Positions 6,539-13,304 of a DNA stretch of 13,954 bases are shown in pieces. The stretch covers positions 1 through 13,954 of the forward strand of contig JAGTUY010000232.1 of assembly GCA_018224455.1 (NCBI GenBank), in the 5' to 3' direction. How positions within the stretch are numbered: the first letter of the stretch is position 1; the number at the start of each line of letters is the position of its first letter. A model generated the notes under the pieces. That model was given only the letters and a program-made list of their open reading frames with translations. It searched no databases and had not been told where the DNA came from. The DNA is from Desulfosarcina sp. (GTDB lineage Bacteria > Desulfobacterota > Desulfobacteria > Desulfobacterales > Desulfosarcinaceae). The position numbers and the translations under genes are program-made.

Positions 6539-7138
6539 ATGAAACAAGTCATCGTCCACCCGGAACGATGCGTCGGCTGCATGCAATGCATGCTGGCCTG
6601 CGCGACGGCCCACTCGCGCAGCCTGACGCTGTTTGCCGCGGTGCAGGAGACCCCGCAGCCCAAACCGAGGATCCATGTGGGGGCGGGGCGCTTCAACGAG
6701 GGTTTTCCCAACCGCTGCCGCCACTGCGATCCGGCCCCCTGCCAGGCGGCCTGCCTGTCCGGCGCCATCTATCGGCGCGACAGCGCGGGCACCGTGATGA
6801 TCAATCCGGACCGCTGTATCAATTGCGCCTCCTGCGCCATGGCCTGCCCATACGGGGTTATCCGCTTCCATGAGGACCCGCTGGGCCCGGCCGGGCACGC
6901 CATTGCCGTGAAATGCGACAACTGCAGCGCCCGGGTGGCCAAGGGCCAGACGCCCGCCTGCGTGGAGACCTGCAAAGCCGGTGCCCTGACCTACGAGGAG
7001 ATGGGTGCGGCCATGCGCCGTAAAACCCGGGACGTGTCCCGCAGCATGTCAACGGATGCGGACCAGCCGGCCATACCGGCCGGCATTGCCCTGTTGAAGT
7101 CCATCAAACAATCTGAATTGCAGCTCAGCGGCAGCTGA
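6539..7138 (+). CDS. cooF: CooF-like ferredoxin subunit with four [4Fe-4S] motifs
   Basis: A 199-residue iron-sulfur protein of the CooF/HycB/DmsB type. Sixteen cysteines form four cluster sets: Cys11, 14, 17, 21; Cys60, 63, 68, 72; Cys93, 96, 99, 103; and Cys126, 129, 141, 145. The proline after Cys103 (CPYG) is typical of bacterial 4Fe-4S domains. CooF carries electrons from CooS to a partner; here the neighbouring FAD oxidoreductase is the obvious one, since no hydrogenase gene is next to it. The last 45 residues are cysteine-free and end in a short polar tail. It has no signal peptide, so it is cytoplasmic. It sits between the FAD oxidoreductase (13 bp) and cooS (21 bp). Confidence 0.92.
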   Translation: MKQVIVHPERCVGCMQCMLACATAHSRSLTLFAAVQETPQPKPRIHVGAGRFNEGFPNRCRHCDPAPCQAACLSGAIYRRDSAGTVMINPDRCINCASCAMACPYGVIRFHEDPLGPAGHAIAVKCDNCSARVAKGQTPACVETCKAGALTYEEMGAAMRRKTRDVSRSMSTDADQPAIPAGIALLKSIKQSELQLSGS

Positions 7139-7159
7139 AGCCGCATCAAGGAGGACGCC

Positions 7160-9043
7160 ATGTTTGATCCCAGAGAGAGTTTGTCGGTCACCCAGGATGG
7201 CGATCGGCTTTTTGCCAAAGCACAGCAGGACGGTGTCGAAACCGTGTGGGAGCGGCACGAGGCTCAGCAGCCCCAGTGCGGTTTCTGCGACATGGGCCTT
7301 TCCTGCCGCATCTGCATCATGGGGCCGTGCCGGGTGGATCCGTTCGGCGAGGGGCCCCAGACCGGTGTCTGCGGCGCCGATGCCGACATCATCGTGGCCC
7401 GCAACCTGTGCCGCATGATCGCCGCCGGTGCCGCATCCCACTCCGACCACGGCCGGGACCTGGTGGAGGTGCTGGCCGGCGTGGCTGACGGCAGCGCCAT
7501 CGGCTACAAGATCCGCGACGAAGCCAAGCTCAAACGATTGGCTGAAGAGTACGGCGTCGCCACCCGAGACAAAAAAAACCTGGCCATCGCCGGGGAGCTG
7601 GCCCAGGCCATGATGGAAGACTACGGCATGCGTCAGAAGGCCGTGAAGATGGTCGCCCGCGCCCCGAAAAAGCGACAGGCGGTGTGGGAAAAGTTCGGCC
7701 TGACCCCGCGTGGCATCGACCGCGAGACCTCGGAAATGATGCACCGCACCCACATGGGGGTGGACAACAACTGGCAGAGCCTGTTGCTGCAGGCCATGCG
7801 CAATTCCCTGTCCGACGGCTGGGGCGGCTCCATGATCGCCACCGAAATATCCGACATCCTATTCGGTGTGCCCACCCCGCGCTCCACCATGGTCAATTCT
7901 GGTGTCTTGAAAGACGACCAGGTCAACATCGTGGTCCATGGACACAACCCGGTGGTGTCGGAAATGGTATCCCAGGCCTGCCAGTCGGCCGAGCTGCTGG
8001 ATCTTGCCAAATCCAAGGGCGCCGGGGGCATCAACCTGGTGGGGGTCTGCTGCACGGGCAACGAACTGCTCATGCGACGGGGCATCGCCATGGCGGGCAA
8101 CCACCTGATGACCGAACTGATCCTCTCCACCGGCGCCGTGGATATGATGATCGTGGACTACCAGTGCATCATGCCCTCGTTGGGCAAGGTGGCCGCCCGC
8201 TATCACACCAAAATGGTCAGCACCAGTGACAAGGCCAAGTTCCCCCACATGGAGCATCACGAATTCCACCCCCACAACGCCGAGAAAAAGGCCGTGGAGG
8301 TCGTCCGCGCCGCGGTTGAAAACTACGGTAACCGGGGTGAGGTCCTTATCCCCGTTGTCGCCCAGGAGGCCGTTGGCGGCTTTTCGGTGGAGACCATTGT
8401 GGGGGCGCTGGGCGGAACGCCGGAGCCGCTTATTGATGCCATCAAGGCGGGTAAAATTCGCGGGGCCGTGGGCATCGTGGGGTGCAACAACCCCAAGATC
8501 AAGCATGATTACAGCCATGTGACCTTGACCCGGCGGCTCATCGAGAACGACATCCTGGTGGTGGATACGGGCTGTGTGGCCGTGGCCACCGCCAAGGCCG
8601 GCTTCAAGGTGCCGGCGGCAGCCGACATGGCCGGGCCGGGGCTCAAAGCCATCTGCAACGCGCTGGGCATCCCGCCGGTGCTGCACATGGGCAGCTGCGT
8701 GGACAACGTGCGCATCCTGGTGCTGGTGTCGGCTCTGGCCGATGCCCTGGGCGTGGATATCAGCGATCTGCCCGTGGCCGGATCGGCGCCGGAGTGGTAT
8801 TCGGAAAAGGCAGTGACCATCGGCACCTATTTCGTCGCCTCGGGTGTCACCACCCATCTGGGCCCCATGCCTCCCATCACCGGCAGTATGAACGTGGTCA
8901 ACCTGCTCACATCCGGTCTCAAGGATGTCGTCGGCGCTACCTTTGCCGTGGAGCCCGACCCCGAAAAGGCGGCCGTCTTCCTGCGACGGACCATCGAAGG
9001 CAAACGCAAGGCCCTGGGGTTGGATGCCCGCAGTGTAGACTAA
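7160..9043 (+). CDS. cooS: anaerobic carbon-monoxide dehydrogenase catalytic subunit CooS
   Basis: A 627-residue, full-length monofunctional Ni-Fe CODH catalysing CO + H2O <-> CO2 + 2 H+ + 2 e-. C-cluster ligands are all present by alignment from memory to Carboxydothermus CODH-II: His262 (VHGHNP), Cys298 (GVCCTGNE), Cys336 (DYQC), Cys442 (GCNN), Cys472 (TGC) and Cys513 (GSCVDN). The catalytic Lys550 (SEKAV) and proton-path His94/His97 region (AASHSDH) are also kept. B-cluster cysteines are 49, 52, 57 and 71. At the D cluster the motif reads CGFCDMGLSC: Cys40 and Cys43 make CX2C, and the usual CX7C cysteine is Ser48. This resembles the [2Fe-2S] D cluster of Desulfovibrio vulgaris. AAGGAGG precedes the ATG. 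No nickel-insertion gene cooC follows. Confidence 0.97.
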   Translation: MFDPRESLSVTQDGDRLFAKAQQDGVETVWERHEAQQPQCGFCDMGLSCRICIMGPCRVDPFGEGPQTGVCGADADIIVARNLCRMIAAGAASHSDHGRDLVEVLAGVADGSAIGYKIRDEAKLKRLAEEYGVATRDKKNLAIAGELAQAMMEDYGMRQKAVKMVARAPKKRQAVWEKFGLTPRGIDRETSEMMHRTHMGVDNNWQSLLLQAMRNSLSDGWGGSMIATEISDILFGVPTPRSTMVNSGVLKDDQVNIVVHGHNPVVSEMVSQACQSAELLDLAKSKGAGGINLVGVCCTGNELLMRRGIAMAGNHLMTELILSTGAVDMMIVDYQCIMPSLGKVAARYHTKMVSTSDKAKFPHMEHHEFHPHNAEKKAVEVVRAAVENYGNRGEVLIPVVAQEAVGGFSVETIVGALGGTPEPLIDAIKAGKIRGAVGIVGCNNPKIKHDYSHVTLTRRLIENDILVVDTGCVAVATAKAGFKVPAAADMAGPGLKAICNALGIPPVLHMGSCVDNVRILVLVSALADALGVDISDLPVAGSAPEWYSEKAVTIGTYFVASGVTTHLGPMPPITGSMNVVNLLTSGLKDVVGATFAVEPDPEKAAVFLRRTIEGKRKALGLDARSVD

Positions 9044-9129
9044 AGGACTTCCAATACCACGACGAAGAGCAGAACGACTACGATGCCGATAAGGGGCCCT
9101 AAGATCTGGAGATCGGCCGCAATGAACAT
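9040..9129 (-). CDS. possible 29-residue hydrophobic peptide overlapping the cooS stop
   Basis: Minus-strand ATG at 9129 to TAG at 9040-9042, which overlaps the cooS stop codon. After MFIAADLQILGP it is almost entirely Ile/Val/Leu, forming one predicted membrane helix. The frame is open further upstream (a charged VDAEHQKRVGKA segment) into the end of the DUF5658 gene in another frame. No ribosome site is visible. It may be a real small membrane protein or the fortuitous antisense of charged sequence. Confidence 0.2.
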   Translation of the reverse strand: MFIAADLQILGPLIGIVVVLLFVVVLEVL

Positions 9130-9160
9130 GGCTTTGCCGACGCGCTTCTGGTGCTCGGCG

Positions 9161-9664
9161 TCAACAGATGGATAAAAGATAGAACTCCCAGACGACCACA
9201 CTGCCGAAAAATGCAGTAAAAATATGAAGGAGCATGCCGGTGCTTAGGCGGTAGCGTGTGATGACGGATTCCTTGAGCAGCACGATGATGAGTACCGAAA
9301 ATGCGGTGAGGCCGTACTTTACGAGAAGAAATACCTGCGGTCCATGGCTGAGGTAGTACTGCATCACCGGGTTGAGTTCCCTGGCCCCCTGGGCGATCAG
9401 GATCAAGGTGAGCAGCGCATCCAATAGGCTCAGGCACAGGACAAGCATAATTCCAATGAACAGGGATGGCTGGTAATGATCCAGGGCGACGATGCGCTGG
9501 CGGTCCTCGGCGCGCCGCACGCCGATGCGCATTCCCTTGAAATATTGCTTCTTCAACATAGGCAGACCGTTCTTGCGACGATCTTGCCCGGAGCGCTTTT
9601 CCAGGCTGGCGAATCGTGTCATTTTCTGATCTTTCAAGTTCAGTCCATTATCGATCGAATTCAT
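9161..9664 (-). CDS. DUF5658 family membrane protein
   Basis: A 167-residue protein. The first 65 residues are basic and cytoplasmic, with two arginine-rich patches (KRSGQDRRK at 23-31 and GVRRAEDRQR at 48-57) of the kind also seen before PilZ-like or GGDEF-type domains. Three membrane helices follow at about 67-92, 108-131 and 141-165. The segment LSLLDALLTLILIAQGARELNPVM (79-101, shown by its ends) with the acidic-Asn-Pro pattern between helices 1 and 2 is the DUF5658 signature. Function is unknown. It is convergent with cooS, so it is not part of that operon. A second ATG at 9622 is possible; neither start has a strong ribosome site, and a sigma-70-like promoter lies at 9739-9766. Confidence 0.75.
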   Translation of the reverse strand: MNSIDNGLNLKDQKMTRFASLEKRSGQDRRKNGLPMLKKQYFKGMRIGVRRAEDRQRIVALDHYQPSLFIGIMLVLCLSLLDALLTLILIAQGARELNPVMQYYLSHGPQVFLLVKYGLTAFSVLIIVLLKESVITRYRLSTGMLLHIFTAFFGSVVVWEFYLLSIC

Positions 9665-10079
9665 TGATCGCCGACGGGTTGCGTACCCATCGGATCTCGC
9701 TGAACACAGTTGCCGGAACCCCTTGACCGGTAGCGATATCTATAGCGTACAGCAAAAATCATGCAAATTTTGAAAACCGAATATTATCATTGTGTTGAAA
9801 TTAAATAGAAAAACAGATGGGGTGATCGGTTGGAAAAATACTCAATACTTAAGAATTTTTTTTCCTATTTATCAGGCAATATCGAAACGATCCCTTGTCC
9901 CCCCATCGATAGTCGTGTGGTAAATCGGCGATAAAGCAACCGTTCAGGTGGGCAAGGGTTGTCATCCACACTTTTTCACCATATGTCTACATTGGGTTGT
10001 CGGTTCTGCAACACCGGGTTGTATTCGAAAAAACATCAGTGAATTCTCACTTTGCTGAGATTTTACCGCGGGACACCCT
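9665..10079. other. 415-bp AT-rich divergent spacer
   Basis: The spacer lies between the DUF5658 gene and the glpA remnant and is clearly more AT-rich than its surroundings (T8 run near 9855-9863). I see no gene in it. GGGTTGT occurs three times at 9956-9962, 9994-10000 and 10016-10022. AGTGA/TCACT (10038-10042 and 10047-10051) forms a short operator-like inverted repeat 29 bp before the glpA start. It probably kept the old glpA promoter region. Confidence 0.45.
9739..9766 (-). promoter_or_regulatory. sigma-70-like promoter for the DUF5658 gene
   Basis: On the minus strand TTGCAT (9766-9761) and TATAGA (9744-9739) are separated by 16 nt in an AT-rich context. The start point would be near 9731, giving a leader of about 65 nt to the ATG at 9664. 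Matches are 4 of 6 and 4-5 of 6 to consensus, so this is suggestive only. Confidence 0.35.
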
Positions 10080-10445
10080 ATGGAAAAAATTGTCATCATC
10101 GGGGGCGGAATCGGTGGCGCGATTGCCCACGATCTGGCCCTGAGGGGGTTCGCGGTAGTGCTGTTGGAAAAAGGCGAGCTGTGCTGCGGCAGCACCGGCA
10201 GGCACCATGGCCTGCTGCACAGCGGCGCCCGCTATGCCTTGCACGATGTCGCCACAGCGGCCGAGTGCATGACCGAGAATCGAATCCTGCGGACTATCGC
10301 ACCGCAGGCGATGGAGCAGAATGACGGCTTGTTCCTCGCGGTCGACGATGCGGACATGGCCCACCACCGGCAATTTCTCCTCCAAAGCACATTGCCGAGT
10401 TGAGGAATCGGCGCAAGCCTGCGGAAAATATCTCCACAACCGGCA
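10080..10445 (+). pseudogene. glpA: truncated anaerobic glycerol-3-phosphate dehydrogenase subunit A (glpA-like) remnant
   Basis: The open frame (10080-10403, 107 residues) is the N-terminal quarter of a GlpA-type FAD-dependent glycerol-3-phosphate dehydrogenase. It has the FAD-binding GGGIGGAIAHDLALRG (8-23), LLEKGELCCGSTGRHHGLLHSGARYA (28-53, family signature) and AVDDAD region. The family is about 500-550 residues, so most is missing. The frame stops at TGA (10401-10403). Immediately after it the same frame continues with GIGASLRKISPQPA, which resembles the GIP..-ISPQEA stretch expected next in GlpA. The TGA therefore looks like a Cys codon (SCGI) mutated by one base. Beyond about 10445 homology is lost, although the frame stays open to TAA at 10560. 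No glpB or glpC is nearby. Confidence 0.7.
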
Positions 10446-10464
10446 GGCGTCCGCAAGGTGATCG

Positions 10465-10507
10465 AAAAAAAAGCCTCGCCTATCTTGATTGCGGGTATGC
10501 GAGCCTT
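10465..10507 (-). terminator. rho-independent terminator of the small hypothetical gene
   Basis: On the minus strand the stem AAGGCTCGC/GCGAGGCTT (10507-10499 with 10479-10471, one mismatch, about 19-nt loop) runs into eight Ts (10472-10465). It lies about 47 nt after the stop of the 98-residue gene. In the plus direction the same stem ends in TTCTTT, so it may work weakly both ways. Confidence 0.6.
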
Positions 10508-10553
10508 CTTTATGGAAAGCGGGTTCCTCCGGTTGATAGATACCAGTCCCCGT

Positions 10554-10850
10554 TTATGTTAAACCATCGAGCATTTCCTCAACCAACCGCCGCCACTCCT
10601 CGTCAATCGGGATATCCGGTCGCTGCCGCCCGGCGCGGGAATACCAGTAGTCGGCGTTCCACAAGACACCTTCTTCGCGGTGCAGGTAGGCATGCACCGC
10701 GCTGCCCTGGACGGTTGGTATCTCCTGGGCGATGGCATGCGCTTTATTCCAGTTTCCCTTTTTATCCCACCACAAGGCGGTGAGGGTTTCCGACAGCCCC
10801 GGTGACGGATTATCATTGGCAACGCTGTTAACAAAATCATCAACGCTCAT
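10554..10850 (-). CDS. small uncharacterised conserved protein (98 aa)
   Basis: A 98-residue soluble protein. LTALWWDKKGNWNKAHAIAQ, then VHAYLHREEG and NADYWYSRAGR form a pattern I recognise from a widespread family without known function; the short helical repeat-like layout is TPR/Sel1-like. The ATG at 10850 is chosen because GGGAGGAG stands just upstream and the family normally begins close to this point. The frame stays open upstream through another ATG (10880) to a TTG at 10919. It is monocistronic, with its own terminator, and divergent from the ABC transporter. No cofactor or catalytic motif is visible. Confidence 0.75.
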   Translation of the reverse strand: MSVDDFVNSVANDNPSPGLSETLTALWWDKKGNWNKAHAIAQEIPTVQGSAVHAYLHREEGVLWNADYWYSRAGRQRPDIPIDEEWRRLVEEMLDGLT

Positions 10851-11079
10851 CGCTCCTCCCTTCCCGGCCGTTACGATCATTTCAAACGCCGCGGCCCGCT
10901 GCTGGGTGGTTAAAATCAAAATATGCTTCCCATTCAGGGTCTGTCAAACCATACGGTGAGCTGTTTTCTTGTCTACAATCTCAAGCTACCCCCTTTTTCT
11001 AACATCCAACGGTTGTGCCTGTGGATGTATCCTCTTATGACCGCAACGCATTTACAGACAGGGGGCAAATGGTTAGGGT

Positions 11080-11100
11080 ACGGTTGTTGTAACAAACCGT
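11080..11100. promoter_or_regulatory. operator-like inverted repeat upstream of the ABC exporter
   Basis: ACGGTTGTT (11080-11088) and AACAAACCGT (11091-11100) form an almost perfect inverted repeat, with one bulged A and a 2-nt centre, 34 bp before the exporter ATG. It could bind a local repressor (TetR/MarR size) or fold as a leader hairpin. No regulator gene is adjacent. Confidence 0.4.
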
Positions 11101-11134
11101 CTAAATCAATTACCGTGAGGCATGGACTGAAATT

Positions 11135-13108
11135 ATGCGACAAAATATCGGTACCGGTTGGTGGGCCTATGTACGCTACGACGATCTTCGCGATCGCCCT
11201 CAGATCAGCTGGACCCTGCTGCGACGCGTGTGGGGATACGCAAAGCCCTATCAACTGAAAGTCCTGGGGTTGTTGGCGACCATCTTTGCCATTACCGGAT
11301 TAAGCCTTATTCCCCCTTTGCTCTATCGGGACCTGATCGACAACGCCATCATCAACGCCGACACGACCCGCCTCAACTGGCTGGCAGCCGGCATGATCGG
11401 TGTGCCTCTTCTCAGCGCGGCCATCGGCTTCGGGCAGCGTTATTTAAGCGCAACCATCGGCGAGGGCCTGATCGCCGATCTGCGCAATGGGTTGTTCAAC
11501 CACATGCAGCGGATGGGCCTGCGCTTTTTTACCCACACCAAAACAGGGGCCCTGATCAGCCGGCTCAACAACGATGTGGTCGGCGCCCAGCGGGCCCTGA
11601 CGGGCACCTTTATCAACATCGTTACGAACATCGTCACCGTTGTGGCCACCGTGAGCATCATGTTCTCGCTGGAGTGGCGCCTGACTCTCTTGAGCATTGC
11701 CATTGTGCCCTTGTTTCTGGCACCGACCCGGCGGGTCGGACGGAAGTTGCGCCAAATCCGCCGTCAGAGCATGGAGTTGAATGCCAGGATGAATGTCCTG
11801 ATGCAAGAGACCCTCAACATAGACGGGGCCCTGCTGGTTAAGCTGTTTGGACGGCAAACCGATGAAGGCGGCCGGTTTTGCCGGCGCAGCACCGCCGTGG
11901 CCGACATCGGTGTTCGATCGGCCATGGTGGGGCGTTGGTTTTTCATGGGGCTGGGCCTGATCAGCGCCGTCGGAACCGCCATGGTCTTCTGGCTGGGTGG
12001 GCACATGATTTTGCGGGGTGTCTTCACCGTGGGGACGATTGTGGCCTTCGGCGCTTACCTGACCCAGCTCTATGGCCCGTTGAGTTCCATCAGCAATGCC
12101 CATGTGGAGTTTGCCACCAGCATGGTCAGCTTCGAGCGCGTCTTCGAAGTGCTGGATCTCCCGGTCGAAATTCGGGACAAGCCTGATGCGATCACGCTGC
12201 CAGAGGTTGCCGGGGCGGTCACGTTCGATGATGTCAGCTTCAGCTACACGGCAGACGGCCATGGTGCCTCGGGTTTGTCGGATGATAAAGGTGATCGACA
12301 GACCGTCGCACCTGCCCCAGCGGCATCGATTACAGACGAACAGCCAGGCCGCCAAATGGCACTGGAGGCGGTGAGTTTTACCATCAAGCCCGGTGAATTG
12401 GCGGCCCTGGTCGGGCCAAGCGGTGCCGGGAAAACCACCATCACCTACCTATTGCCACGGCTCTACGATCCAACGGCCGGCACGATTCGTCTGGACGGGC
12501 ATGATTTGCGAGACGTGTCTCAGGACTCTCTGGCCAGAGCCATCGGGATGGTCACCCAGGAACCCTATCTTTTTAACGATACGCTCAAGACAAACCTTCT
12601 TTATGCGGCACCCCACGCCTCCCATGCCGAAATCGTAGCCGCCTGTCGGACGGCCAATATTCACCATTTCATTGCCGGCCTGCCGGATGGATACGACACG
12701 GTGGTGGGTGCCAGGGGCTATCGGTTGAGCGGGGGTGAAAAGCAACGGATTGCCATTGCCCGGGTCATTCTCAAAAACCCCCGCATCCTGGTGCTGGACG
12801 AAGCCACCAGCAGCCTCGACAGCCAGAGCGAGGCCCTGATCCAGGAGGCCCTGGAAAGGATCATGAAGGGGCGCACCAGCCTGGTGATTGCCCACCGACT
12901 GAGCACCATTCTGGATGCGGATGTCATCCTGGTGCTGGACCATGGCCGTATCGTCGAAAAGGCCCACCGCTTTGATAGCCGCTCCGCTCATGAGCAGCTC
13001 CTGGAACAGGACGGACTGTATGCGCGCCTCTATCACACCCAATTCCGGGATGCGGGCCCTTGCCCGGCTTCTCCAGGCCCCGCAACCAGGCAATCCAGCT
13101 TATCGTGA
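11135..13108 (+). CDS. ABC transporter, fused permease and ATP-binding protein (MsbA/MDR-like exporter)
   Basis: A 657-residue half-transporter that would work as a dimer in the inner membrane. Six membrane helices fall at about 42-65, 80-102, 158-177, 180-198, 268-290 and 295-315, with the coupling segment DVVGAQRALTG (147-157). The nucleotide-binding domain starts at about 361: A-loop tyrosine 371, Walker A GPSGAGKTT (427-435), Q-loop TQEPYLF, signature LSGGEKQR (531-538), Walker B ILVLDEATSSLD (551-562) and H-loop His587 (AHRLS). Between the A-loop and LEAVSF there is an extra polar stretch of about 37 residues (372-408) not found in typical exporters. The C-terminal tail is Pro/Ser-rich. 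Substrate is unknown. The start has only a weak, distant GAGG. It stands alone, preceded by an operator-like repeat. Confidence 0.92.
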   Translation: MRQNIGTGWWAYVRYDDLRDRPQISWTLLRRVWGYAKPYQLKVLGLLATIFAITGLSLIPPLLYRDLIDNAIINADTTRLNWLAAGMIGVPLLSAAIGFGQRYLSATIGEGLIADLRNGLFNHMQRMGLRFFTHTKTGALISRLNNDVVGAQRALTGTFINIVTNIVTVVATVSIMFSLEWRLTLLSIAIVPLFLAPTRRVGRKLRQIRRQSMELNARMNVLMQETLNIDGALLVKLFGRQTDEGGRFCRRSTAVADIGVRSAMVGRWFFMGLGLISAVGTAMVFWLGGHMILRGVFTVGTIVAFGAYLTQLYGPLSSISNAHVEFATSMVSFERVFEVLDLPVEIRDKPDAITLPEVAGAVTFDDVSFSYTADGHGASGLSDDKGDRQTVAPAPAASITDEQPGRQMALEAVSFTIKPGELAALVGPSGAGKTTITYLLPRLYDPTAGTIRLDGHDLRDVSQDSLARAIGMVTQEPYLFNDTLKTNLLYAAPHASHAEIVAACRTANIHHFIAGLPDGYDTVVGARGYRLSGGEKQRIAIARVILKNPRILVLDEATSSLDSQSEALIQEALERIMKGRTSLVIAHRLSTILDADVILVLDHGRIVEKAHRFDSRSAHEQLLEQDGLYARLYHTQFRDAGPCPASPGPATRQSSLS

Positions 13109-13271
13109 GCCTGATAAGTGCGCCAGAATCGGAGCCAATCCGACCGGTTTGGTATGGACCCGTTGGACGATATTTTTAGGCATGGGAGTGACTTCCGTTA
13201 CGCATCGCAATCACTTATAATATTAACAAGAAAAGAGTTATCTGTAGCAAACAACATTTTTCAACCGAATC

Positions 13272-13302
13272 CGGTTCGACTCCGAAAACAGGAATCGAAC
13301 CG
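13272..13302. repeat. hairpin with tRNA T-arm-like arms downstream of the fic gene
   Basis: CGGTTCGACTCC (13272-13283) and GGAATCGAACCG (13291-13302) pair over 12 bp with one mismatch (a G-U wobble on the minus strand) around a 7-nt loop. It starts just after the Fic stop codon (13305). Without a T-run it is a poor terminator. The GGTTCGATTCC core matches tRNA T-arms, but no acceptor or anticodon arm can be built here. Confidence 0.4.
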
Positions 13303-13304
13303 AC

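Noticed and set aside
7859..8857. 332-residue minus-strand open frame inside cooS
   Set aside because: Antisense shadow of a highly conserved enzyme; His- and Gly-rich low-complexity translation.
9956..10022. three GGGTTGT copies as a CRISPR-like or iteron array
   Set aside because: Seven-base copies with unequal spacing (38 and 22 bp) and no other shared sequence; likely chance in a T/G-rich spacer.
10401..10403. TGA as a selenocysteine codon in the glpA-like frame
   Set aside because: No downstream GlpA body exists, the stem has a large loop unlike a bacterial SECIS, and a Cys-to-stop change explains it more simply.
13260..13304. intact tRNA gene
   Set aside because: Only a T-arm-like sequence is present; no cloverleaf can be built and no CCA or acceptor stem is found.
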